DNA of 64,000 nucleotides from Trichobilharzia szidati (GCA_944472155.2 OX235272.1:88728020-88792019), one strand, 5' to 3'; counted from the first letter of the stretch, positions 20,141 through 31,140 are shown. Notes: generated from the letters alone by a model not told the origin. Program-made: numbers and translations.

Positions 20141-20379
20141 GAATGCACATAGAAACGAAAGAAAATCTGAAACTACACCAGAGTTCTAAAGAGTTAAAAA
20201 AACAGACAAAAGTCAGGTTAGTAGAAATCAACAAAGTTTTTACCATGATGGTGATTGTCTTTCGTATGCACAGCTCCAACTTTTCTGTCGGAATAACTAA
20301 AGCTTCAACAATTCAAAGAAGACGAAAGCGTATTGTCTTTGACAGGTTGTTCATCACTTTGTAGATCACTTTGAAGGAG

Positions 20380-20712
20380 GCGTTTGTTGAAATGGAATGG
20401 CCAGTGTTGACAAGGTGTTCGATTATCGCACTCCTTATAAAGCCACTACTACTTCTCTGCAGCTACGCGGGATAGTGTTCTTCAACCCTTTTAGAGAGAA
20501 GACGTGTCGAACCACCAATGTACCAGGCATCACAGCAACAGAATTGGTTAGACGTGAGATCTTGTCCTACCGGCTTCTGCAGACCAATAGATTAATGAAG
20601 AACAATACTGTCAGGGTTGCTGCGAAGAATATCCTTCTGAAAGGTTCTTGAGGATTCTTCACTTTAGAATATCGCGTTTTAAGTCCTTCTTGAAATTAAG
20701 CTTCATGTAAAG
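20380..20712 (-). mobile_element. PLE-P4 endonuclease N-part, minus strand
   Basis: The reverse complement parallels 63720-63990 closely: TTTACATGAAGCTTAATTTCAAG, a GCGATATTCT segment, TTCTTCGCAGCAACCCTGACAGT, GTCTGCAGAAGCC, GATGCCTGGTACATTGGTGGTTCGACACG and GAACACTATCCCGCG. The coding sense in the better copy is RRIFFAATLRVVFSCRPLIC, SLKDKISHLSTTMCIY and AWYIGGSTRLLSKRVVEHYP: the linker and Y-I-G part of a PLE endonuclease. It abuts a divergent plus-strand copy at 20700. Confidence 0.65.
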
Positions 20713-21115
20713 TTTCTACGCCAGTCACATCTAACGCATCTGTAGTGCTGACGCCCTAGAATTAAAACTACAACTTCTAAAAGAAACCTCCATCCGAAAA
20801 GGATACGCACCAAGATTCACTGACAAGAATATCAAATCCAAAGTTCAGAAGAACGAGACGAGAAACTTTATCTGAAGCTGAATTTCAAGGGAGAATTAAC
20901 CTGTGATATCCTTAAGAGAAGAATCTTTCAGCATCTTTTAGAACAGCATTCTTCGTAGCAACTTTAAGAGTAGTGTTCTTCAGTAATCCACTGGTCTACA
21001 GAAGCCTTAAGGACAAGATCTCTCATCTGACCTATTCTATGTGAACATGTCATTTCACATGTTCTTGTGCATCCAGGTATATCGGTAGTTCTACCATTGC
21101 ACCAGCGACTTATAG
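20700..21115 (+). mobile_element. PLE-P4 thumb and endonuclease N-part, plus strand
   Basis: ELKLQLLKETSIRKGYAPRF and TDKNIKSKVQKNE (thumb, compare LRKTLxxNGYPxxFI), then a decayed LKLNFKGELTCDIL, the AACATTTCTTCGTAGCAACTTTAAGAG block and CCAGGTATATCGGTAGTTCTACC (YIGSST). Same family as the minus-strand copy that ends at 20712, giving a head-to-head pair with almost no spacer. Confidence 0.6.
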
Positions 21116-21384
21116 AAAGACCGGAAAATACAACTATTTATATACTTATTTTACACAACTAATAAGTTTCATGTTTGCTACATAAGAACTGAGTTCTAAC
21201 TGACTACCAATCTACCAATGGAAATTCATTAACACGTCCTTCGATCTAGGTCAAAACTGAATTTTCGATCCACAGCTTATATAGAAAGTGAAATCTATGA
21301 ATAAATAATTTCCCATGTTATTTGGTCATTCTGATTAGAAGGAACGATTTAATCTGCTGCTATTACACACATGAAAATCTATAA

Positions 21385-24035
21385 ACAGAAATGAAATTCA
21401 TAGCAATTAACAATATTTTAGATCCGAATTAACTATACTCAGACATAGTTTTCTTGAGACGACATTGTATTCACCAGACTAATCAATTTAGTGGAATAAT
21501 GTCAGTCTTATACAAACTAACTGACTCGTATGAAAACACAAAGTTGGCAGTCTGAAGGTCTCTAGTATAAATAAAACCTTATCTGACCTAGATTTTCGTC
21601 TGAATATATCAACTATCGTACCATGTTATTTTTTGCAGACAAATGTCTCCAATCTCTATAGATTCACTGACAAAATTGAAGCTGAGCTAATAAAACGAAA
21701 TGGTAACGAAAAAGCTTTTGAAAAGAGGTGAATATGAGAATGAAAAGCGGTTTGTAAAACACCATATGACGAGCGAAACTATCACCCATATCCTTTTTTG
21801 TTTAATTCCTTTGCGCTCCTAGTGGGACGTAGAACTTCACACTTTGAGTTTTGAAATTGAATTAGCAGTGATGTTGTTCTATCTTACGAGGTGGTGTTGC
21901 TAGTGTCACACCCAACCTTCCATCTTCACGAGTCTTACCAGTGGCTTAGAGAGGTTTAGGAGTTCGTCGATTGGGATTTGAATCATGGACTACATGTGGC
22001 ATGGTTGATGAGTATTCTACCACTGAATCACCGAAGTGAGTACAACTCACTTAATAAATTATCTTACTGTGCAGGTCTATCACCACTGTTCGACTGAAAT
22101 GTTTCCAACAATTTGTCTCTTTCAACACTATTCTGTTCTGTTGAGAAAAATTATATTTAAGTGAGACTACACACCTGGATGAAATGAAATCGTTGAAAGT
22201 GGCCTCTTCTTTCGAACTACTTGTTTTTCTTTGATAAGCTAAATTATTTGATGAGAGGTTGACAATAGCAATGTTTCTCATATTATTGATATTAGCTGGT
22301 TGGAGGCGATTGGCAGGAAGCCATGAACCTAGGTTTCGTGCTAGTTGGCAGTCGTCAGCAACGCGTATCTGCAACCTTGAAGCAATTCATGTCCAAACAA
22401 TGGACTAGACACACTACACTGGTTACTTACAAGTGTCCAATCAAAAGTATCCAGTACAGTTCTACAACAGGTCAATCACGACCTCATATAGCTCAGTGGT
22501 AACGTCTCTGACTGCACCACTAGGTGACGCTAGTTTAAATCTCGGAAGGGACGTGAGTTGCTTCAAGGCTGCAGATGCACCTTTCTGACGAGTAACAAAG
22601 TGAGCACGAAACCTAGGTCTAAGGCTTCCTGTCGATTGCCTTCAACCATCTAATACCAACAATTCATAGTGTGCCGTGATGGCGAGCCACCTAGAATGGT
22701 GGTCACATTGTAAAGTTAGCTGATACAATTCAGTCTGCACCAAACAAAGGACTAGACATTTAATTGGTGGATGCTGACTAGCAGTGGTATGCAGGATGCT
22801 CATTTCGTCCTATTTGGGACTCTTCCTCTCCATGTACCTGCATTTCCCAGGGAGTGGTGATTTTCCCATCGAGGCTCGAACCCAGTGCCTATAGTTTCAA
22901 ACACCAAAGCGTTATACACTAGGCCACTTGGGCAAAATGACGAATCCAAAATAGGACGAAATGCGCATCCTGGATTCCACTGCTAGTCGCCATCCGCCAG
23001 CTAAATTCTAATTAAATGCCTAGACGTCGTTGAAGCATCTGCACAAGAAGCCGGCATGCCAACTTGATACCGAGCACTTCAGTCCAATCAATCGATGGGA
23101 AAATCTAAAATTCAATTAAATGACTAGACACATTACACTAGTTACTTACCAGAATCCAATTAAAAGTGTTACTCGCATTATTATTACTTTTTCTCTGAGT
23201 TCCATGTGGGTCTTCCGTGACACATCTCCTTTGTATTCTGTTTCTTGCCGTCATTTACATTGGCAACACTAATGGCCACATGTTCTCAGTTTCCCTTATA
23301 ATATGATCTTCTCTATGTCACACTTCGGCACTTAATTTGTTGTTATCTATTCTGGTTCCACCCGATCACCCTCCTGGCGTGCGATTTCATTCTGATATCT
23401 GTTCAGTGTATGATCAATCCATTTCCAACTTCTTATGGATATTTGTTGATTAATAAACTGTTGGCTGGTTCGATGACCACCACAATTCCTTGTAATTCAT
23501 TTTTATGGGATGTGGTCTTTAGCCTCAAGTTCAATCTTCCCTGTCTCTCGATCGTACTAACGGCTAAGCGAAGCTTAAGAGTCCGTTGGTATGGGATCAA
23601 ACCCCAGTACCACGTGAGGCGTAGTTGACAAGTATCCTACCGTTAGACCACAGACCCCATCCATATTTTTACAACATAATATTCACTAATAATAATGTAC
23701 TCTGTAGCTGGCTTTCATAATATTTGCAATGAAAGTGCCTGCTAAATTTGGATTTATTCGGCACGAAAATAGATCGGAAGCTATGCAAAATATCTTTGGT
23801 GTTAAAATGACAGTATTTTTGCCAAGGTTTGATTTTTTTTAAATGAACAGATATATCAGCTACAGAAAGCTCAAATGGAATTTTATTTTCCAAAGAGACA
23901 ATTGTACAGCTTCCACTTTACTTATTCATGATGTACACTCTGAACATCTCATGTATAATTTAATTAGAAATATAACTGACAGTATGATCGATTACATTTT
24001 TAAAAAAATCATTATCTCTACAAGAGTCTGAATAA
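21385..24035 (-). repeat. Large inverted repeat, right arm
   Basis: Reverse complement of 12350-14770 (see there). It holds SINE-D (21795-22040), a tRNA-like SINE-C head GACCTCATATAGCTCAGTGGTAACGTCTCTGAC at 22478-22511, an extra SINE-B foldback (22790-22995) and the 23480-23660 tRNA-like SINE. About 6.6 kb separates the arms, so this is not a simple short hairpin. An inverted duplication or two insertions of one long unrecognised element would both explain it. Confidence 0.9.
22790..22998. mobile_element. SINE-B foldback
   Basis: A minus-strand SINE-B (reverse: GCCCAAGTGGCCTAGTGTATAACGC...CTGGGTTCGAGCC...GAAGAGTCCCAAATAGGACGAAATGAGC) is followed directly by a plus-strand ribozyme tail (CCAAAATAGGACGAAATGCGCATCCTGGATTCCACTGCTAGTCGCC). 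The two ribozyme regions are in inverted orientation around one tRNA-like head. Absent from the left arm, so inserted after, or lost since, the duplication. Confidence 0.7.
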
Positions 24036-24261
24036 TTCATTCTAATCCATATCTTTGTTTATGTAGTTTTAGTCTGATTGATAAATTTAATTTCTATCTG
24101 TTTAGCGACAGTACCATAGAAACCACACGTTCATATAAACACTTTATTATCCCGTTAATTCGGAGTACTTTATGATTGAACACAGTAACTTCTACAACGT
24201 TATTTTCTAGTCAGTGAAGCAATCGAGGCTTTAACAAAACTATGAAGAATTCATCGTGTTG

Positions 24262-24478
24262 CCGCGTCGGTGATTCAGGGATAGAATGGTAACTATCAAT
24301 TCAGGATGTTCGACTCAATCCCCCCCCCCCATAACGTATTCCTAAACTTCAAGTAGCTTACTAGCTATCACTTAGGCCATAATCCCGAAAAGGTTGGGTG
24401 TGAGGTTAGCAGTCTGACAAACTATTGAAACTTCATATCTTGAAGTCCAATGGTCCACTCAGAAGGCAAAGGATTGAA
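24262..24478 (+). mobile_element. SINE-D (unit 1)
   Basis: CGGTGATTCAGGGATAGAATGG (A-box), poly-C in place of a B-box, CCTAAACTTCAAGTAGCTTAC, AAAAGGTTGGGTGTGAGG and CTATTGAAACTTCATATCTTGAAGTCC. Duplicated at 30022-30238. Confidence 0.6.
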
Positions 24479-24594
24479 CAGCAAGGCATCTTATTACAAA
24501 ACGTAACATTCTTATTGAATTAGAAATTAAAAAAGATGTTTTTGATTTATATACATGATTGGAATTGATTAGATATTTGAATACCTACTGTTAC

Positions 24595-25070
24595 ACCATA
24601 TAAGGAGGGGACATCTGAGACCCTACGTAGGATTCTCAATAAAGCAGGAATTAGGTTGGCATTCAAACAGACAAACTCACTCAGAGACAGGCTGTGTAGG
24701 CTAAAAGACCCGGTGGACTCAATTAAACAAAATAATATAATTTACAAAATACCTTGCGATGACTGTGAGTGAGGTCAACTACATATGTCGAAGTAGTAGT
24801 GTGGGGGTAATCAGATTGTTGGAACATAAGAATTTAGTTAAGGTAAGAATGGTTGAGCCCAAGAAAATAAGTAATTTAGAAAAAGCTCAGCAACTGCATT
24901 GCATGCGTTAACAGAGTTAGGTGGAGAGAGGGATTGATTACTGAATCTTTGTTCATTGAGTCGATACCCAACACAACACACGCAGTAGAAATGACTCAAT
25001 GCAAATACCAAAGATATGGAAGATATTATTACCACCAGTCAAATCAGAGGCGGAAAATAGATAATCTCAA
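24595..25070 (+). mobile_element. PLE-P3 linker and endonuclease (unit 1)
   Basis: EGTSETLRRILNKAGIRLAF, KQTNSLRDRLCRLKDPVDSI, KQNNIIYKIPCDDCE, then a frame break where GYIGQTSR should be (CAACTACATATGTCGAAGTAG), a GNQIVGT / LLEHKNLVK segment, and WRERLITESLFIESIPNTTH AVEMTQCKYQRY as the C-terminus. P3 differs clearly from P4 in this region. Frame breaks at the Y-I-G site remove the active core. Confidence 0.75.
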
Positions 25071-25244
25071 AATTCTATTTCGATTCACGCACATCATAAC
25101 ATTCTAACAAGTTACCTATTTTGACTACACTCGTCTTATTTCCCATCTGATTGTATTTGATTGATAACACCCATATCACTATTTCTGAATGTACATTATC
25201 CTATATTGATTTTTATTCCAATATCTAATCAATTCCACTCACGT

Positions 25245-25380
25245 ATATAAATGTAGCAAGAAAGTTGTGTGAGTAACTTGATATGATTATGAGCAATAAT
25301 TTGTGCTCGAAACGTCATCAGTTAATATTACTGTGTAACACTGTGTGATTTTTCAAAATAAAATCTTATGAAAGTGTTAA
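25245..25380 (+). mobile_element. PLE-P3 end with hammerhead-like block (unit 1)
   Basis: TGTGTGAGTAACTTGATATGATTATGAGC, loop, GCTCGAAACGTCATCAGTTAATATTACTG, then CACTGTGTGA and AAAATAAAATCTTATG. GAGC/GCTC gives a 4-bp stem II, then GAAA; TAACT-TGAT and ATCAGTTA can pair as stem I. The CUGANGA core is not clear. Five copies in the window. Confidence 0.5.
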
Positions 25381-25454
25381 GTTTCTTCAATGTGTCTTTT
25401 CAGACTTTACTACTCATTTTGATTCTGTTCCCAGGGAGCTTCTGCTAAGCTAAC

Positions 25455-26000
25455 CAACTTCACTACATACTGAGTCCTAGACAACAAGGCGGTTGTCCTC
25501 CTATTTTTCTGGCAAGAAATAACACTTTCTGGCTGGCTATTTGACCTTCAGTACGGAGCGAAGGCATCTGTTGAAAAATGTCTGTAACTTTTTGGAAATA
25601 CTTTTCGTGACACGCATTGCAAGTTTCTGATTCGTATAGATGAAGTGACGGACTGACTGACTTCACATCTCTGTTGAAATACCGAATCTTGTTCTTTGTG
25701 CTGCTAAGTGCAGAAGATTTCCAAACTGATTTCTGGTTGATGAGGGCGTATATTGCTTTACCGATCCTGAATTTGACATCTTTGTCCGTTCCGCCTGTAG
25801 TTGAAACGATGCCTCCTAACCAGATAAGTGAAGGAGGCAACCTCTGTCAAATCTGTTTCGCTGATGGTGATTGGTGCTGATTGTCGCTGTTGCTTTCGCT
25901 GTTGGTTAGTTGGTCATCTTCATCACCTCCGTTTTCTTTATGCTCACCTCGAGTCCAGTCTTCTTTGCCTCCCCCTTCAGCCAGTTTGTTGGTACTGATA
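25455..26000 (-). mobile_element. RTE-clade (SR2-like) LINE, RT thumb and C-terminal part (unit 1)
   Basis: Minus strand 25840-25463: WLGGIVSTTGGTDKDVKFRI, GKAIYALINQKSVWKSSALS, TKNKIRYFNRDVKSV, LHLYESETCNACHEKYFQKV. This is the RTE pattern YLGSVV-T-GGT-DV-RIGKA, VWKS--LS-KTKLRIFN-NVKSVLLYGSETW. Upstream, in a shifted frame, LKGEAKKTGLEVSIKKTEVM precedes it. The Leu-Tyr-Gly of LLYG is lost and the C-terminal zinc-like tail is replaced by unrelated sequence, so the copy is truncated and dead. Duplicated at 31221-31766. Confidence 0.75.
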
Positions 26001-26144
26001 ACGTAAAACGAATCAAAAAACATCCAGTTACTTGAGAGTATCCTCGAGAGTGCAGAATTTTTAAGTTAAATAAATACTGAGGTAATTCCCATTCAGACGT
26101 TTAGATGACAAAATGAAGTTCGGTAAATTTTTCTTCTAGCTGAA

Positions 26145-26215
26145 CATTTATGCATATATATATGTATATATATACATATATATGTATATATATATATATT
26201 CTAGAATAATCATCA
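26145..26215. repeat. (TA)n-rich microsatellite
   Basis: GCATATATATATGTATATATATACATATATATGTATATATATATATATTC. Unit 2 retains only a short (TA)n at 31916-31930. Confidence 0.85.
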
Positions 26216-26234
26216 TCGACAATATCAATGTCTT

Positions 26235-26350
26235 TTAAGTAATAATGAACTGTTAAGATCAGTGGAATTGCAATTCAAGAAAAATGCATAAGTTATAATA
26301 AGCATATATAAATGTAATAGTAAATGGAATATCTGACAAGATTCAGGAAA
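26235..26350 (-). mobile_element. Inverted PLE-P4 tail piece
   Basis: Reverse complement of the P4 tail seen at 26635-26660 plus 26910-26990 and at 34310-34395 (TGATATTCTATTTACTATTACATTTATA...CTTGAATTGCAATTCCACTGATC). It faces the plus-strand P4 endonuclease tail at 26390, giving an inverted pair around one endonuclease piece. Unit 2 lacks it and has the PLE-P1 insertion in its place. Confidence 0.6.
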
Positions 26351-26384
26351 TTTGCACGTGGTTAAATAAGGTACAAACAACTCC

Positions 26385-27120
26385 ATTCATCGCGTTAGTC
26401 TATCTCACCGCGAGGATACAGAACACAAAATTGATGTAAACAAGGCTTTCAAAGTTACCAACTGTATTCCGACTAATCCTTACTTCACTTTAAGAGTAAG
26501 TCTACTACATGTTGCTGAGACTGTCTGAATCCACTTTAAGAAGCCTAACTTATGCATCCAAAAGCTGATTCGGACGTTTTCCTTACCTTGGCCATCAAGC
26601 TTTCAATGATCCTTAATTTGTCGTACAGATTTCCATTATTTTATCTGATATTCTATTAAGTCAAGTGTTGGTTTGTAGAGATTTGATTGGTTACAGGATT
26701 TTCATCATGAGCTGACATAGGTTAGAGAACCATTGGAAAACCTGGGAGTACTGGACAGCAGTACGCGCCCACCTCCACTGCCTGAATCAAGAACCTTCTG
26801 GTTACAAGGCGAGCGTATTGCTGAATAGTGGCAAACTAGGACGAAACAACTGTCCAGTACTTCCAGGTTTTCCAATGGTTCTCTAACTAATGTCAGCTCA
26901 TGATGAAAATTCTATTTACTATTACATTTTTATGCTTATTATCACTTAAGCGTGTTTTTTGAACTGTAATTTCATTGATCTTAGTAAATCGATATAATTC
27001 ATTATATATATATATATAATTGTAGAGCTGATAAGGGAATTTATCGAAAAGTATATTCTTTCTCTGAACATCTTTTGTCTTCTAAATCTGTTAAATTTTA
27101 AGGTTGTTTCGTGGAAAAGG
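26385..27120 (+). mobile_element. PLE-P4 endonuclease C-terminus and tail (unit 1)
   Basis: EDTEHKIDVNKAFKVTNCIP, then LRVSLLHVAETV, KPNLCIQK and FLTLAIKLS remnants, then the AT-rich P4 tail with (TA)n at 27003-27020. Interrupted by the SINE-A foldback at 26655-26915. Unit 2 counterpart: 34050-34560. Confidence 0.65.
26655..26915. mobile_element. SINE-A foldback, unit 1 only
   Basis: Minus-strand SINE-A (reverse of CAAGTGTTGGTTTGTAGAGATTTGATTGG...ACAAGGCGAGCG) joined to a plus-strand SINE-A tail (GGCAAACTAGGACGAAACAACTGTCCAGTACTTCC...CAGCTCATGATGAAAAT). The minus ribozyme has an internal deletion (GTACTGGACAGCAGTAC remains) and the plus ribozyme lacks its core. Absent at the matching site in unit 2 (near 34321), so it postdates the duplication or was lost there. 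Confidence 0.75.
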
Positions 27121-27594
27121 TTTCCGAATTGATCTAATTAATATGGTTGAGTTAGGGACTCTGAGGATGTACATCTTCACCAGAACAAAGAAAAACGCAG
27201 AAGGCTGTCGGAACCTGGTAGGATGCCTACCGCTTAAAACAAAATTTGAAACACGTTAAACAACCGAAGTCAAACGAGAAATTCATTTTAGTTAATTCAA
27301 ATTAGTCTATTTATTTTAAAGCTAGTTGTGTTTGGGTATTGGAAAGCTGCTCTACAGGATGACATATTTATAATAATAATAGTAATAAAAACTGCTTCAC
27401 AACCTGAGTAAAAGTCATTTGAGTAATTTAGATCAAACGAGAAAAGCCGAAATTTCCGTTATCTGTTAAATGAATTAATTAATCATCTTCTCTTTCACCA
27501 TCCTCCTCTCCCCTCTTCTATTAGCTTCCAGGTAGGTGTCCGTTGAGAGCCATTCCTTGTCTTGCCTCTTCTTTCTTCCTAAACCAGTTGTACG

Positions 27595-28635
27595 CGTTTC
27601 CTTGGACACTGCCTTCAGAGAGTTTCAGTGTTCTTCAACGCAGGTTCCCTCAGTGATATCACTTAGTGTCTCCGACTTTGCTCTGATCTGATCTGTAGTG
27701 AAGGTCTCCCTCGCAGTCTTATTCTTCAGTTTGTGAATGTTGAACTTGAGTTGTGGTCTGTCTGTAGTTGTTCTGAAGAAGTTTAGCTGCACCTTAAAGG
27801 TTCCTTGGATTAGATGGTGGTGTGAAACCACATCTGCTCCCCTTCTCGACTGTATGCACAGCAGGTTGCCTCTCCATTTTCTTGAGCAGTTTTTAAATGA
27901 AATCTATCTGGTTTTTGGTGTGTCCATCCGGCAAAATCCTTGTCACCTTGTGCATGTCCTTGTGTTTGTACATGCTGCCTCCAATCACCAAATCACTGGA
28001 GGTGAAGATGTCTGTGAAGAGTCCTCCGTTCTTATTCATTTCTCCGAGAACCTGTCATCCCATGAAGAGTTCTCTTCCTGTATTATATGCCACCAGTCAG
28101 CTAGCATTCATATCGCCCATAAGGAGTTTGATGTCGCCATTCTGAAAGACGTCCATTACTGCTTTTATTTGTCATTAAAATCTTTCTTCTTCTCTTGCTT
28201 CGCGTTGTTTGTAGCATTGTAGGTAGTATTGGGTAATTGTAACCCTCCTTCCTTCTAAGTTGAATCCTGCTGTCATAATCCTGGATGAAATAAGCGCCGA
28301 CTGCACTAGGGCTTTGGCTGCCACTGGTGACATCATGATAACCAGTCACTGCATCAGTGTGGTCATGGTTATCGTCTGAGTGACCAGACCGGAGTAGATT
28401 ACTGACTTTCCAGTTGACAATTTTGATAGTACACATCCATTCAATCTGCTCTCGCAGATAGCAAGCACTTCCATACCATATCTTCTCATTTCTTCAGCTA
28501 CCTGGGTAGCTTCCCTAGCCTCGTACATTGTATGAACATTCCACGTCCCTATTATTATTCTTGCCTTCGTCGAGAGAATACACATCGGCTGACTGATTTC
28601 CCGAAGGCTGGCTCTCACGAGCCCTCTGTGTCATT
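27595..28635 (-). mobile_element. RTE-clade LINE, APE endonuclease domain (unit 1)
   Basis: Minus strand from 28618: MRASLREISQPMCI, KARIIIGTWNVHTMYEAREA (G-T-W-N-V, the metal-binding Asn of AP-like endonuclease), AEEMRRYGMEVLAICESR (Glu of the ICESRW motif), and KLSTGKSVIYSG. Further on, in other frames, LMGDMNAS (from GDxNA), the HKVTWILPDGHTKNQIDFI block (W-SPDG-T-NQIDH) in unit 2 and VSHHHLIQGTFKVQLNFF (SDHHL). The order is that of RTE endonucleases such as SR2. Frameshifts abound. The RT that should follow is missing and PLE sequence takes its place. The plus-strand ORF of 161 codons at 27737-28222 is its shadow. Confidence 0.8.
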
Positions 28636-28824
28636 TCACCTCTCCTATTTCAGCGAAAAATAAGTTTGTTTTCTATGTTTTTTGTGCGTTGAAGTTTCTG
28701 TAGCATTTTGGTTGTTTTTCTCTGATAAGGTCGCTAAACCCATACCCAACCCTCCCTCTTACCTCATGCTTGGGACCGGCCAGAAAACTAGTGAGCTAGT
28801 AAGTTAAGCGAGGTAGATACTGAA

Positions 28825-29340
28825 TATAAAGTCGATGTAAACATATCGTTCAAAGTTATCTACCTCACCCGGATTAATCTTAATTCTACCTTATTAGTTC
28901 ACCTTTTCCATTAATCTGAAGCTTTCGGAATCCATCTGAAAAGGCGTAATTGCGTTCAAACGCTTTTACTACCTTGGTCAGAATTATTTGATTGTAATCA
29001 TTTGATAATTTCCCATTCTCTCTAAGCCAATTTATTACTGTTTTAACTATCTTTAATTGTCGTATACCTATTCTTTTAGAATTTTATCTCACATTCAATC
29101 TAGTATTATATATTTATGCTTATTACCACTCATTCATGTTACTGGACTGTATTTCTATCGATTTTAACAAGTCGATATTATTTTAAAAAAAACACGAGTG
29201 TTGTCAGTAACGATTAACCTTTGAATATTGTGTATATTTATTTCTGTTGGAGTAGACAAGAAAGTTACTGAAAAGAATATTCTCTACTAAATTATTTTTG
29301 TCTTCTAAATATCTAATAGGGGATGCTCACTATACTGGAA
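28825..29340 (+). mobile_element. PLE-P4 endonuclease end and tail (unit 1)
   Basis: EVDTEYKVDVNISFKVIYLTR-like C-terminal endonuclease codons, then the P4 tail (TTAACAAGTCGATATTATTTT, AAAACACGAGTGTTGTCAGTAACG, TTGTCTTCTAAATATC). Duplicated at 36220-36745 with visibly more differences than neighbouring parts of the unit. Confidence 0.6.
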
Positions 29341-29484
29341 TGACGTAATATTTTTTTATCACGATGTAAATCTGGTCTTTTCTATGCTGTTCAAATTAGT
29401 CAAACCAAGTCAGTATTCGAATACAGAGATTATGTGAAGAATGTGATGTATTTGTGCAATACGTTTTGAATAAGCTGATCAGAA

Positions 29485-29947
29485 ATACTGTTCCTTTGGG
29501 TTCCGAGTGGAATATAGGGCTTCAGCAGCACGTCTCCATTTTGTCCTGTTCTCTGCTGTCCTCTTCGACTGGCTCCACTTTTACCCATAGTTTCTCATCT
29601 TTTCAACATACGACATCCTCCATATCACCTAATGACCCATACCCAACTCATCGTTTGCAATTCAGGAGTGGCGCACGGGGTCACCCAACGGTCTCCTCAG
29701 CCTATGTCCAATCCATCCTTATCTTCTCGGACATATTTACTGATTGAAAGATAATTTCTTGATTGGTTCGCTCCCAGAGTTTATTGCTGCAAGCCCTTTC
29801 TTGTCGGCTATCTGATCTTAAATATGGAGCCAGTGGAGTCAGCTGTTGATAAAAGTTTGCAATAGCCTGTTGGGAATACTTTTCATGACGCGTGCTCCAA
29901 GTTTCTGACTCATATAGAAGAAGTGACAGATTTAACAATGGTGTTGA
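29485..29947 (-). mobile_element. RTE LINE 3' end, cut by duplication junction (unit 1)
   Basis: Minus strand: LLLYESETWSTRHEKYSQQA, FYQQLTPLAPYLRSDSRQ, LWERTNQEIIFQSVNMSEKI, RMDWT; in other frames LGMGH, ALYSTRNPKEQ as the very end. This is the C-terminal RTE tail (LLYGSETW, LWERTNQ-P, R-WKWIGH-LR, ALCSTRN). At 29947 the frame stops abruptly at NTMVK, where it should continue upstream into NTNVK. Confidence 0.75.
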
Positions 29948-30021
29948 AACTTCTACAACGTTATTTTCTAGTCAATGAAGCAATCGAGGCTTTAACAAAA
30001 CTATGAAGAATTCATCGTGTT

Positions 30022-30238
30022 GCCGCGTAGGTGATTAGGGATAGAATGTTAACTATCAATTCAGGATGTTCGACTCAATCCCCCCCCCCATTAACGTATT
30101 CCTAAACTTCAAGTAGCTTACTAGCTATCACTTAGGCCATAATCCCGAAAAGGTTGGGTGTGAGGTTAGCAGTCTGACAACCTATTGAAGCTTCATATCT
30201 TGAAGTCCAATAGTCCACTCAGAAGGCAAAGAATTGAA
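30022..30238 (+). mobile_element. SINE-D (unit 2)
   Basis: Copy of 24262-24478 with a few differences (AGGTGATTAGGGATAGAATGTTAAC; shorter poly-C). Confidence 0.6.
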
Positions 30239-30354
30239 CAGCAAGGCATCTTATTGCAAAACGTAACATTCTTATTGAATTAGAAATTAAAAAAGATGTT
30301 TTTGATTTATATACATGATTGGAATTGATTAGATATTTGAATACCTACTGTTAC

Positions 30355-30830
30355 ACCATATAAGGAGGGGACATCTGAGACCCTACGTAGGATTCTCAAT
30401 AAAGCAGGAATTAGGTTGGCATTCAAACAGACAAACTCACTCAGAGACAGGCTGTGTAGGCTAAAAGACCCGGTGGACTCAATTAAACAAAATAATATAA
30501 TTTACAAAATACCTTGCGATGACTGTGAGTGAGGTCAACTACATATGTCGAAGTAGTAGTGTGGGGGTAATCAGATTGTTGGAACATAAGAATTTAGTTA
30601 AGGTAAGAATGGTTGAGCCCAAGAAAATAAGTAATTTAGAAAAAGCTCAGCAACTGCATTGCATGCGTTAACAGAGTTAGGTGGAGAGAGGGATTGATTA
30701 CTGAATCTTTGTTCATTGAGTCGATACCCAACACAACACACGCAGTAGAAATGACTCAATGCAAATACCAAAGATATGGAAGATATTATTACCACCAGTC
30801 AAATCAGAGGCGGAAAATAGATAATCTCAA
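30355..30830 (+). mobile_element. PLE-P3 linker and endonuclease (unit 2)
   Basis: Copy of 24595-25070; the same stops and frame breaks are present, so the element was already dead when duplicated. Confidence 0.75.
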
Positions 30831-31004
30831 AATTCTATTTCGATTCACGCACATCATAACATTCTAACAAGTTACTTATTTTGACTATAAAAACACTCGT
30901 CTTATTTCCCATCTGATTGTATTTGATTGATAACACCCATATTATTATTTCTGAATGTACATTATCTTATATTGATTTTTATTCCAATATCTAATCAATT
31001 CCAC

Positions 31005-31140
31005 TCACGTATATAAATGTAGCAAGAAAGTTGTGTGAGTAACTTGATATGATTATGAGCAATAATTTGTGCTCGAAACGTCATCAGTTAATATTACTGT
31101 GTAACACTGTGTGATTTTTCAAAATAAAATCTTATGAAAG
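31005..31140 (+). mobile_element. PLE-P3 end with hammerhead-like block (unit 2)
   Basis: Copy of 25245-25380. Confidence 0.5.

Larger units (their letters stand above)
24188..29947 (+). repeat. Tandem segmental duplication, unit 1
   Basis: Begins ACTTCTACAACGTTATTTTCTAG and ends inside a minus-strand RTE tail at ...TTAACAATGGTGTTGAAA. The same order of features recurs at 29948-37406: SINE-D, PLE-P3 endonuclease, P3 end, RTE RT tail, PLE-P4 tail, RTE endonuclease, PLE-P4 tail, RTE tail. The RTE reading frame continues past 37406 but is cut at 29947, so 29947/29948 is the new junction. Unit 1 has its own SINE-A foldback at 26655-26915. Confidence 0.92.

Noticed and set aside
22478..22560. Possible tRNA gene (TAGCTCAGTGGTAACG)
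   Set aside because: Only the A-box half looks like tRNA. The B-box is poor (TTTAAATCTC), no acceptor stem pairs, and it is inside the repeated SINE-C.
27737..28222. 161-codon plus-strand ORF, the longest in the window
   Set aside because: It lies antisense to the RTE endonuclease, is repeated in unit 2 with a frame break, and its translation resembles nothing.
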